Part shown: positions 25,080 through 32,112 of the stretch, piece by piece
Layout of the letters: every line of letters starts with the position of its first letter
Numbering within the stretch: position 1 is the first letter of the stretch
Assembly (NCBI RefSeq): GCF_014654895.1
Contig: NZ_BNBE01000001.1
Location: forward strand, 3,928,501 to 3,992,500
Source of the DNA: Streptomyces filamentosus
Lineage (GTDB): Bacteria > Actinomycetota > Actinomycetes > Streptomycetales > Streptomycetaceae
DNA: 64,000 bases
Direction: 5' to 3'
The notes under the pieces: model-generated
Databases searched by the model: none
The model's input: only the letters and a program-made list of their open reading frames with translations
What the model was told of the DNA's origin: nothing
Made by a program: the position numbers and the translations under genes

Positions 25080-26153
25080 ATGGCAGGGCGTGGCGACCCG
25101 CCTGAGGGGACTCCCGAGGGACTCCCCGGCGGTGAGGACGAGTACCGAGCCGTCGTCTTCGACGAGGCGTTCGTCCGCGCTGCCCACCTCCAGGAGTACT
25201 CGGCCCGGGAGCGGATGGGGGAGCACGCCATCGCCGTCCGCAGCCGCCCCGGCCCCGCCCGCCGCCGGGGCTCCGGCCAGGCCCTCCTCCTGATCCTGCT
25301 GATCCTCTTCGCCTTCGGCACGGCCGTCTACCTCGGCCTGCGCAACCCCTACCAGCCTCCGCCGGACCAGCGCGCCGAACCGCTGACCACCACCGTCGTC
25401 CCGCTCGCCCCGCAGGGCCCCGTCCCCGGCGGCGACCCCGCCCGGCTCCTCGCCCGCAGCCCCGCCGCCCAGTACCGCCCCGCCGCCGCCGGCATCGACC
25501 TCCCCGTCGCCGCCCGCACCACCCACTTCTCCGAGAGCCAGGTCGTCACCGCCCTCAGCACCGCCAAGGACTACCTCGTCGCCTCCTCCCTGGAACCCGA
25601 CGTCCTCGCCGGCCGGACCGTCCGGCCCGCGCGCCTGCTGCTCGACCCCGACCAGCTCGCCCAGTTCGACCGCAGCGTCGAGTCGCCCGCCGACGACGGC
25701 CGGCACGCCGTCGCCGCCTGGGTGGTCCGCTTCGACCCCCGGCAGGTCGCCGTCGCCGAGCCCGCGCCCCGCGTCCAGGGCGTCCTCCGCTTCGCCGAGA
25801 CCACCCCCGACACCCTGGACGTCACGGCCGACCACACCTTCACCTATGCGCTGCGCCCGGCGGACTCGGCCGCCACCGCCCCGGCCTCGCTCTTCACGGT
25901 CCACCGCACCCTGCACTTCCGCTTCGACCGCGAGGACCTGCGCATGCACCGGGCCGAGCTGCTGACCAGCACCGTCGAGGCCGGACCGCAGGCGTGCGGC
26001 GCCGACACCACCGGCGGACTGAAGCCGCTCCTGGCGGGCGCCGGGGCCTCGGAGCGCTCCCGGCCGGTCCTCACCGACCCGTACGCCACCGACCGCCCCG
26101 CCGCCCCGGCCCTCTGCGGCGCCCTGGCCCCGGCCGCCCAGCCCGAGCCCTGA
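25080..26153 (+). CDS. Single-pass membrane protein, SCO2583-like
   Basis: The 357-residue protein has a short cytoplasmic part with VVFDEAFVRAAHLQEYSARERM (the same motif as in the previous gene), basic residues, one membrane helix (ALLLILLILFAFGTAVYLGL, ~68-87) and a ~260-residue extracellular domain. That domain has two cysteines (ACGAD, ALCGAL) and ends AAQPEP. The fold of the outer domain was not recognised. The shared motif suggests both proteins bind the same cytoplasmic partner. The ATG at 25080 follows CTGAAGGT. Confidence 0.78.
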   Translation: MAGRGDPPEGTPEGLPGGEDEYRAVVFDEAFVRAAHLQEYSARERMGEHAIAVRSRPGPARRRGSGQALLLILLILFAFGTAVYLGLRNPYQPPPDQRAEPLTTTVVPLAPQGPVPGGDPARLLARSPAAQYRPAAAGIDLPVAARTTHFSESQVVTALSTAKDYLVASSLEPDVLAGRTVRPARLLLDPDQLAQFDRSVESPADDGRHAVAAWVVRFDPRQVAVAEPAPRVQGVLRFAETTPDTLDVTADHTFTYALRPADSAATAPASLFTVHRTLHFRFDREDLRMHRAELLTSTVEAGPQACGADTTGGLKPLLAGAGASERSRPVLTDPYATDRPAAPALCGALAPAAQPEP

Positions 26154-26213
26154 CATCCGGGCCTTGAGGATCCGGGCCTCGACGTCCGACCCCTGGTGTC
26201 CGGGCCCGTCGGC

Positions 26214-27374
26214 CTACTCCCCGGAGCCCCTGCCGGAGCTCTCGCCGGAGTCCTTCCCCTCGTCCGTGTCCTTGCCGGCGTCCTTGCCGGAGTCCTTCGG
26301 CGTCCCGCCGCCGAACACGTTCCGCAGCCGTCCGCCCAGGTCGCCCGCCAGGTCACCGGCGCCGCCGGCTATGTCCCCGACCAGCTTGAACAGGGGATCC
26401 TTGCTGTCCCGCACGGTCTGCGCGTAGTGACCGGCCGACTCCCGGAAGGAGTCCGTGACCGAGGTGTCCTTGTCCTCCGAGCGCTTCGGGTAGTGACCGT
26501 CCATGATCCGCTGGTGGTCGCGGCTCTCCGCCCACTTCTTCAGCTCCGCCGCCCGCACGGTGGTGAACGGGTGCGAGCGCGGCAGCACGTTGAGGATCTT
26601 CAGGACCGAGTCCCGCAGGTCACCGGCCTTCTCGTACTCCTCCGCCTGGGCGAGGAACGCGTCCACGTTCATCTCGTGCAGGTGATTGCCGCCGGCGATC
26701 TTCATCAGGCCCCGCATCGACGCCCGCAGGTCCTGTCCCACGAGCAGCCCCGCCCGGTCGGCCGACAGCTCCGACTTGCGGAACCACTCCCGCAGCGCCG
26801 TCACGAGCGCCATCACCGCCACGTTCCCCAGCGGGATCCAGGCCACCTTCAGCGCCACGCTCGTCAGGAAGAACAGCACCGTCCGGTAGACCGCGTGGCC
26901 CGAGAGGGCGTGCCCGACCTCGTGACCGATCACCGCCCGCATCTCCTCCTCGTCGAGCAGCTCGACGAGGCCCGTCGTCAGCACGATCACCGGCTCGTCC
27001 AGGCCCACGCACATCGCGTTCGGCACCGGGTCCTGCGTCACGTACATCGGCGGCACCCGGTCCAGGTCCAGGATGTAACAGGCGTCCCGCAGCATGTCGT
27101 TGAGGTGGGAGAACTGCGCGTCGCTCACCCGGACGGAGTCGGAGAGGAAGAGCAGTCTGAGGCTCCGCTCGGGCAGCAGCCCGCTCAGCGTCTTGAACAC
27201 CGTGTCGAAGCCGCTCAGCTTCCGCAGCGCCACCAGCGCCGAGCGGTCCGCCGGGTGCTCGTAGGCCCGCGAGGAGATGCCGGGGAACCGCTTGCGCTGC
27301 CGGCTCGGCACGCCTCCCCGCTGGTTTCCGTCGGTGCTTCCGGTGCTTCCGGTGCTTCCGGTGTTTCCGGCCAT
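26214..27374 (-). CDS. M48-family zinc metallopeptidase
   Basis: A 386-residue protein with HEVGHALSGH (HExxH zinc site) near residue 150 and the third-ligand region KSELSADRAGLL near 200, flanked by hydrophobic helices (YRTVLFFLTSVALKVAWIPLGNVAVMALV), so it is a membrane-associated protease like HtpX. These proteases degrade misfolded membrane proteins or process surface proteins. The N-terminus has a GST GST GST tripeptide repeat and the C-terminus is acidic/Lys/Gly-rich (KDSGKDAGKDTDEGKD). It is convergent with the SCO2583-like gene, 60 bases away. Confidence 0.92.
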   Translation of the reverse strand: MAGNTGSTGSTGSTDGNQRGGVPSRQRKRFPGISSRAYEHPADRSALVALRKLSGFDTVFKTLSGLLPERSLRLLFLSDSVRVSDAQFSHLNDMLRDACYILDLDRVPPMYVTQDPVPNAMCVGLDEPVIVLTTGLVELLDEEEMRAVIGHEVGHALSGHAVYRTVLFFLTSVALKVAWIPLGNVAVMALVTALREWFRKSELSADRAGLLVGQDLRASMRGLMKIAGGNHLHEMNVDAFLAQAEEYEKAGDLRDSVLKILNVLPRSHPFTTVRAAELKKWAESRDHQRIMDGHYPKRSEDKDTSVTDSFRESAGHYAQTVRDSKDPLFKLVGDIAGGAGDLAGDLGGRLRNVFGGGTPKDSGKDAGKDTDEGKDSGESSGRGSGE

Positions 27375-27462
27375 GAACGCCCCCTGCCCCTTCGTACGAG
27401 TCGGTACTCGTCCCCCTGACGCGACCCACCCTAGGCGAGGGCGCTACCGTGTGCCGGGAGCC

Positions 27463-27489
27463 TGTGGACAACTCGGGCCCTGTGGACAA
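27463..27489. promoter_or_regulatory. Pair of DnaA-box-like sequences
   Basis: TGTGGACAA occurs at 27463-27471 and again at 27481-27489, an 18-base offset. It is the reverse complement of TTGTCCACA, the Streptomyces DnaA-box consensus. The pair lies in the divergent gap just upstream of the ATG at 27507. Confidence 0.6.
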
Positions 27490-27506
27490 CGAGGAGCACG
27501 CCCCGC

Positions 27507-27755
27507 ATGCCGGACATCGCCGCGGCCACCGCCACCCTCACCGAGCTCGCCGCAGCGGCGCAGCAGGGACCGGGAGACACGCTCCGCATCGTCCTGCTGG
27601 TCTCCATGGTCGGAGGAGCCTTCCTCGCCTGGTTCCTGCTCCGGGGATACGGCGGCGGGGACACCGATGAGAAGGCCCCCGGCGAGGCCGCTCCCCGGCC
27701 CGCGGACACCCCCGCCCGGGGGGCGTCCGGGAACGACGGGGACGCCAACGCCTGA
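27507..27755 (+). CDS. Small single-pass membrane protein
   Basis: An 82-residue frame starting MPDIAAATATLTELAAAAQQG with one membrane helix (IVLLVSMVGGAFLAWFLL, ~28-45) and a charged Gly/Pro/Ala tail with many Asp residues. GAGGAG lies 13 bases before the ATG. Two DnaA-box-like sites sit immediately upstream. No family was recognised. It is followed by another tiny membrane protein and nadD on the same strand. Confidence 0.6.
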   Translation: MPDIAAATATLTELAAAAQQGPGDTLRIVLLVSMVGGAFLAWFLLRGYGGGDTDEKAPGEAAPRPADTPARGASGNDGDANA

Positions 27756-27839
27756 GTCGGCGTGAGACAGCCGGGACGGCCCGCATACGATGTGCGCGAA
27801 GTCTCCGCTCCCACCCCCGATCGGATAGGTCTGCCGAAG

Positions 27840-28004
27840 ATGAGCCTCCACAGCACCGCCGCCAACCTCGTCACGCTTGCTTCCGAGGGCGCCGAGCACG
27901 GTGGCAACCACGACAGCCTCAACCCGTACCTCACCGGCGGTGGCGCCTTCGTCGCGCTGATGCTGCTGCTCTGGATCACCACCCGCTTCAACCGCGACCG
28001 CTGA
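27840..28004 (+). CDS. 54-residue membrane protein upstream of nadD
   Basis: The ATG at 27840 (after CTGCCGAAG) gives MSLHSTAANLVTLASEGAEHGGNHDSLNPYLTGG and then one helix (GAFVALMLLLWITTRF). A longer frame from 27762 exists, but its N-terminal part looks non-coding. I recall small proteins of this kind before nadD in other Streptomyces; the function is unknown. Confidence 0.65.
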   Translation: MSLHSTAANLVTLASEGAEHGGNHDSLNPYLTGGGAFVALMLLLWITTRFNRDR

Positions 28005-28068
28005 GCCGGACGCCGACCGGGAGGCCGCTGATCCGGCGCCCGCCGCCGTGCCAGTAGGCTCTGCACGC

Positions 28069-28689
28069 ATGGGAGAGCAGGAAGTGCCTACTGGCGGCAG
28101 CGGCAAGCGCCGTCTCGGCGTGATGGGCGGGACGTTCGATCCGATCCACCACGGACACCTGGTGGCGGCCAGCGAGGTCGCCGCCCTGTTCCACCTGGAC
28201 GAGGTGGTGTTCGTACCGACCGGCGAACCGTGGCAGAAGAGCCACAAGGCCGTGTCGCCGGCCGAGGACCGTTATCTGATGACGGTCATCGCCACGGCCT
28301 CCAACCCGCAGTTCTCGGTCAGCCGCATCGACATCGACCGCGGCGGCGCCACCTACACCATCGACACCCTGCGCGAACTGCACTCGCTCAACGCGGACTC
28401 CGACCTCTTCTTCATCACCGGAGCCGACGCGCTCTCGCAGATCCTCACCTGGCGCGACGCGGACGAGTTCTTCTCCCTCGCCCACTTCATCGGCGTCACC
28501 CGGCCGGGTCACGACCTCACCGACGACGGACTGCCCAAGGGCGGCGTCTCCCTCGTCGAGATCCCCGCCCTCGCCATCTCGTCCACCGACTGCCGCGCCC
28601 GGGTCGCGAAGGGCGACCCCGTCTGGTATCTGGTCCCGGACGGCGTGGTCCGCTACATCGACAAGCGCCAGCTGTACCGCGGCGAGTGA
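28069..28689 (+). CDS. nadD: Nicotinate-nucleotide adenylyltransferase
   Basis: Makes deamido-NAD from nicotinate mononucleotide and ATP in NAD synthesis. The 206-residue protein has the nucleotidyltransferase motif GVMGGTFDPIHHGHL (HxGH) and the ISSTDCRARV motif (SSTxxR) near the C-terminus. Start alternatives are GTG 28048 and GTG 28084; ATG 28069 is preferred because it gives the usual MGEQE... opening. It is followed after 19 bases by the LCP gene. Confidence 0.96.
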   Translation: MGEQEVPTGGSGKRRLGVMGGTFDPIHHGHLVAASEVAALFHLDEVVFVPTGEPWQKSHKAVSPAEDRYLMTVIATASNPQFSVSRIDIDRGGATYTIDTLRELHSLNADSDLFFITGADALSQILTWRDADEFFSLAHFIGVTRPGHDLTDDGLPKGGVSLVEIPALAISSTDCRARVAKGDPVWYLVPDGVVRYIDKRQLYRGE

Positions 28690-28708
28690 GTCCCGGGGAG
28701 GGGCACCG

Positions 28709-30421
28709 GTGAACGATCAGCAGAACCCGTACGACCCGTACCAGCCGCAGCCGCAGATCATCGGCTACGACATGTACGGGCAGCCGGTGTACCAGCAGCA
28801 GGGCCAGGCCCTCCAGCAGCCCGCGTACGACCCGTACGCGGGACAGCAGCAGGCGTACGGCTACGACCCCTACGCCCAGCCCCAGGCCCCGCACCAGCCC
28901 CAGGCCCCCCAGCAGTCCCCGTACGACCCCTACGCCGGCGGGCAGCAGGGCTACGCCCGGCAGCCCGCCGCCCACGACCCGTACGACCCCTACGGCGCGC
29001 AGCAGTGGCAGGCCGCCGAGCCCGCCGCGCCCGTCACCGCCGCCCCGGCGGGCGTCCCCGGCCAGCGGCCCGCCCCCGAACCGCCCGCCCCCGAGCCGCA
29101 GGCCCCCGCCCCCAGGGCGCCCCGCGGGCCGGACGCCGGCGGCGACGACCGGGAGTACCGCACCGAGCAGTTCTCCTTCATCGAGGAGCCCGACGAGGAC
29201 TCCGAGGACGTCATCGACTGGCTCAAGTTCACCGAGAGCCGGTCGGAACGCCGCGAGGAGGCCCGCCGCCGCGGCCGCAACCGGGTGATCGCCCTCGTCG
29301 TCGTCCTCGTCCTCGCCGTCGTCGGCGGCCTCGGCTACCTCTGGTCCGCCGGTCTGCTCCCCGGCACCGGCGACTCCGAAGGGCAGCGGCAGGGGAACAC
29401 CGCCGCCGGCCCCCAGCAGCGCGACACGATCGTCCTCCACCTCCACGACACCCGCGGCGGCGGCACCTCCACCGCCCTCCTCGTCGACAACAGCACCACC
29501 GAGCAGGGCACCACCGTCCTGCTCCCCAACGCCCTCGCCGTCGCCGACACCGAGGGCACCGCCACCACCCTCGGCAAGTCCGTCGACGACGACGGCTCCA
29601 GCGGCACCCGCGAGGCGATCGGCAACCTCCTCGGCGCCAAGATCGCCGGCACCTGGCGCCTGGACACCCCGTACCTGGAGAACCTCGTCGAGTACCTCGG
29701 CGGCATCGACGTCGACACCGACACCGCGGTCCCCGACCCCCAGGGCAAGAAGGGCGCCGACCCGCTCGTCGCCAAGGGCGAGAAGCAGACCCTCAACGGC
29801 CGCGCCGCCGTCGCCTACGCCACCCACCGGGCCCCCGGCGAGGCCGAGGCCAAGCAGCTCCAGCGCTTCGGCCAGGTCGTGGGCGGCGTGCTCCGCAAGA
29901 TGCCCAGCGACGCCGCGAACGCCACGACCGCCGTCGAGTACCTCCAGCAGATCGCCGACCCGTCCCTCCCCGAGAAGGACCTCGGCGCCTCCCTGGCCAA
30001 GCTCGCCGAGCACGCCAAGACCGGCGCCTACAAGACGGCGCTGCTGCCCGTGGGCCAGGACGGCGCGCTCACCGAGGGCACCGGCGGCGTGGTCGAGGAG
30101 ATCCTCGGCGGCAAGGTCGCCCCGCTCGACGCCGGCGGCGTGCCGCGGGTCTCGATCAAGGACGGCACCGGCGAGGACGCCGTCGAGGCGGCCAAGATCG
30201 TCCTGGTCAACGGCGGCTACGCCTTCGTCGGCGGCAGCAAGACCGACAGCCTGGCGAAGTCCCAGGTCGTCTACGGCGACGACGCCCAGAAGGTCACCGC
30301 CGCGGAGGTCGCCAAGACCCTCGGCCTGCCCGCCGGATCCGTCGTCAAGGGCAAGCCCGCGGGCAACGCCGCCGTCACCGTCGTCCTCGGCCGGGACTAC
30401 GAGATTCCGGGCGCCTCGTAA
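28709..30421 (+). CDS. LCP/LytR_C-type wall-polymer protein (PdtA-like by position)
   Basis: The 570-residue protein begins with ~110 residues of PYDPYA/Q-rich repeats, then an acidic stretch, a membrane helix (VIALVVVLVLAVVGGLGYLW, ~193-212), an LCP-like domain (~235-440) and a LytR_C domain (~480-570). LCP enzymes attach anionic glycopolymers to peptidoglycan. Here the usual SIPRDT and YVRxR motifs are replaced by LLPNALAV and YATHRAPGE, so canonical catalytic residues look lost. Flanked by nadD and rsfS, it matches the position I recall for S. coelicolor SCO2578 (PdtA, poly-diglycosylphosphate transferase). The GTG start follows GGGGAGGGG. Confidence 0.85.
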   Translation: MNDQQNPYDPYQPQPQIIGYDMYGQPVYQQQGQALQQPAYDPYAGQQQAYGYDPYAQPQAPHQPQAPQQSPYDPYAGGQQGYARQPAAHDPYDPYGAQQWQAAEPAAPVTAAPAGVPGQRPAPEPPAPEPQAPAPRAPRGPDAGGDDREYRTEQFSFIEEPDEDSEDVIDWLKFTESRSERREEARRRGRNRVIALVVVLVLAVVGGLGYLWSAGLLPGTGDSEGQRQGNTAAGPQQRDTIVLHLHDTRGGGTSTALLVDNSTTEQGTTVLLPNALAVADTEGTATTLGKSVDDDGSSGTREAIGNLLGAKIAGTWRLDTPYLENLVEYLGGIDVDTDTAVPDPQGKKGADPLVAKGEKQTLNGRAAVAYATHRAPGEAEAKQLQRFGQVVGGVLRKMPSDAANATTAVEYLQQIADPSLPEKDLGASLAKLAEHAKTGAYKTALLPVGQDGALTEGTGGVVEEILGGKVAPLDAGGVPRVSIKDGTGEDAVEAAKIVLVNGGYAFVGGSKTDSLAKSQVVYGDDAQKVTAAEVAKTLGLPAGSVVKGKPAGNAAVTVVLGRDYEIPGAS

Positions 30422-30490
30422 TCGTTTGCGGGGTCGTCGGCGGTCCGTGAGACCCTGGAGGGGTACTGGACCGCCGACGAAAGCCTGCTT

Positions 30491-30934
30491 GTGACCGCTA
30501 CGGATCGCTCCATCGAGCTCGTCAACGCCGCCGCCCAGGCGGCGGCCGACCGGCTCGCTCACGACATCATCGCGTACGACGTCAGCGACGTGCTGTCGAT
30601 CACCGACGCCTTCCTGCTCGCCTCCGCGCCCAACGACCGCCAGGTCAAGTCGATCGCCGAGGAGATCGAGGAGCGGCTCCAGAAGGAGCTCGGCGCCAAG
30701 CCGGTGCGCCGCGAGGGCGACCGCGACGCCCGCTGGATCCTCCTGGACTACGTCGACATCGTCGTCCACGTGCAGCACAGCGAGGAGCGGGTCTTCTACG
30801 CGCTGGAGCGCCTCTGGAAGGACTGCCCCGAGCTGCCCCTGCCGGAGGACGCCGTGAAGACCCGCGGCAAGGCCGCCGAGCACGCCGCCCTGACCGGCGC
30901 CGACCTCGACGGGGCGGACGGTGAGCTGAGCTGA
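30491..30934 (+). CDS. rsfS: Ribosomal silencing factor RsfS
   Basis: The 147-residue protein contains the DUF143/RsfS core: DIIAYDVSDVLSITDAFLLASAPNDRQVKSIA and EGDRDARWILLDYVDIVVHVQH. RsfS binds L14 and blocks subunit joining in nutrient stress. The GTG at 30491 is used. The last ~25 residues are an Asp/Ala-rich tail. Its stop codon overlaps the CTG start of the next gene. Confidence 0.96.
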   Translation: MTATDRSIELVNAAAQAAADRLAHDIIAYDVSDVLSITDAFLLASAPNDRQVKSIAEEIEERLQKELGAKPVRREGDRDARWILLDYVDIVVHVQHSEERVFYALERLWKDCPELPLPEDAVKTRGKAAEHAALTGADLDGADGELS

Positions 30935-31584
30935 GCACCGCCAAGGGCGGCACCGGCCGCCGCATCGTCCTGTGGCGCCACGGCCAGACCTCCTGGAACC
31001 TGGAGCGCCGCTTCCAGGGCTCGACCGACATCGAGCTCACGGAAGCCGGAATCCACCAGGCCCGCCGCGCCGCCCGGCTGCTCGCCGCCCTCCGTCCCGA
31101 CGCGATCGTCGCCTCCGACCTGAAGCGGACCGCGGCCACCGCCGCCGAGCTGGCCGCCCTCACCGGGCTGCCCGTCGCCCACGACGCCGCGCTGCGCGAG
31201 ACGTACGCGGGGGAGTGGCAGGGGCTGACCCACGAGGAGATCGTCGCCCGGTACGGCGAGCAGTACGCCGCCTGGAAGCGCGGCGAGCCGGTGCGCCGGG
31301 GCGGTGGCGAGCTGGAGACCGAGGTGGCCGACCGGGCCGCCCCGGTGATCCTGGAACACGCCGACAAGCTCCCGCAGGACGGCACCCTGGTCGTGGTCAG
31401 CCACGGCGGCACCATCCGCACCGCCATCGGCCGGCTCCTCGGCCTGGAGCCCCACCACTGGGAGGGCCTGGGCGGCCTCTCCAACTGCTCCTGGTCCGTC
31501 CTGGGGCAGGGCGCGCGGGGCTGGCGCCTCCTGGAGCACAACGCCGGATCGCTGCCCGAGCCGGTCCTCGGCGACGACACCTGA
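30931..31584 (+). CDS. Histidine-phosphatase (phosphoglycerate-mutase-like) protein with CTG start
   Basis: The family motif RRIVLWRHGQTSWNLERRFQG (RHG, catalytic His ~16) is at the N-terminus, with ALRETYAGEWQGL and VVVSHGG (second His) later; 217 residues. Such enzymes are small-metabolite phosphatases. An in-frame TGA at 30922 and the absence of any ATG, GTG or TTG before the RHG motif leave CTG 30931 as the only sensible start. It overlaps the rsfS stop as CTGA, so translation is probably coupled. The next in-frame GTG (31291) would delete the active site. Confidence 0.9.
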   Translation: MSTAKGGTGRRIVLWRHGQTSWNLERRFQGSTDIELTEAGIHQARRAARLLAALRPDAIVASDLKRTAATAAELAALTGLPVAHDAALRETYAGEWQGLTHEEIVARYGEQYAAWKRGEPVRRGGGELETEVADRAAPVILEHADKLPQDGTLVVVSHGGTIRTAIGRLLGLEPHHWEGLGGLSNCSWSVLGQGARGWRLLEHNAGSLPEPVLGDDT

Positions 31585-31610
31585 CGGCCGGACCGGCCGG
31601 AGACCCGGAT

Positions 31611-31640
31611 TTCACTTTCCGGCAGGTCGCAGGCTAAAGT
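31611..31640 (+). promoter_or_regulatory. Promoter of the first tRNA-Ala
   Basis: TTCACT (31611-31616) and TAAAGT (31635-31640) are spaced by 18 bases, 36 bases before the mature tRNA. Confidence 0.5.
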
Positions 31641-31676
31641 TCTTCTTGTTCGCAGCGCTGGTCGCGAAGAACACGA

Positions 31677-31749
31677 GGGGCTATAGCTCAGTTGGTAGAG
31701 CGCCTGCATGGCATGCAGGAGGTCAGGAGTTCAATTCTCCTTAGCTCCA
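31677..31749 (+). tRNA. tRNA-Ala (anticodon GGC), copy 1
   Basis: A complete cloverleaf: acceptor GGGGCTA/TAGCTCC, D-arm GCTC...GAGC, anticodon stem CCTGC/GCAGG with loop ATGGCAT (anticodon GGC, reads GCC), T-loop TTCAATT, discriminator A. CCA is not encoded. A strong T-run terminator follows. Confidence 0.97.
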
Positions 31750-31758
31750 CAGTCACCG

Positions 31759-31799
31759 GATCCCGTCCCCCTAACAAGGGGGGCGGGATCTGTCTTTTT
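31759..31799 (+). terminator. Intrinsic terminator of tRNA-Ala copy 1
   Basis: A 14-bp stem (31759-31772 with 31777-31790, one G-T pair) is followed by TGTCTTTTTG, the classic form. Confidence 0.92.
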
Positions 31800-31824
31800 G
31801 TCACTTCTGGGCGGTCGTCCGGCC

Positions 31825-32112
31825 ATGGCAGAATCGGACGGCCGGAGGGGGACCGGGTTCCGGACGGGAGGGTGGCCTTTGGGTGCGCACAGGCGGAAGT
31901 GCGACTGGTGCGGCAGCGGCACGCCCATCGTGCGGGACATGGACCCCGTCAACCCCGACTACCAGTACTGGTGCGAGGAGTGCGCGCGGGCGCTGATCAT
32001 AAAAGGCGACCCGATCGAGACCTACCGCGAGCTCGAAGGGGAGCCGATCTACGGCCGGCTCCTCGACGAGCACTGCACCCTCAAGCGGTTCTACTCCTTC
32101 GCCACGGCCTGA
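31825..32112 (+). CDS. Small zinc-ribbon-like protein
   Basis: From ATG 31825 the frame encodes 95 residues; a TTG at 31879 with GGGAGGG 6 bases upstream is an equally good or better start (77 residues, LGAHRRKCDWC...). Two pairs of cysteines (CDWC and CEEC, ~26 residues apart) suggest a structural zinc site. The rest (PIETYRELEGEPIYGRLLDEHCTLKRFYSF) is not a known domain. Its last 22 bases overlap the 3' end of the convergent GT87 gene. Confidence 0.75.
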   Translation: MAESDGRRGTGFRTGGWPLGAHRRKCDWCGSGTPIVRDMDPVNPDYQYWCEECARALIIKGDPIETYRELEGEPIYGRLLDEHCTLKRFYSFATA

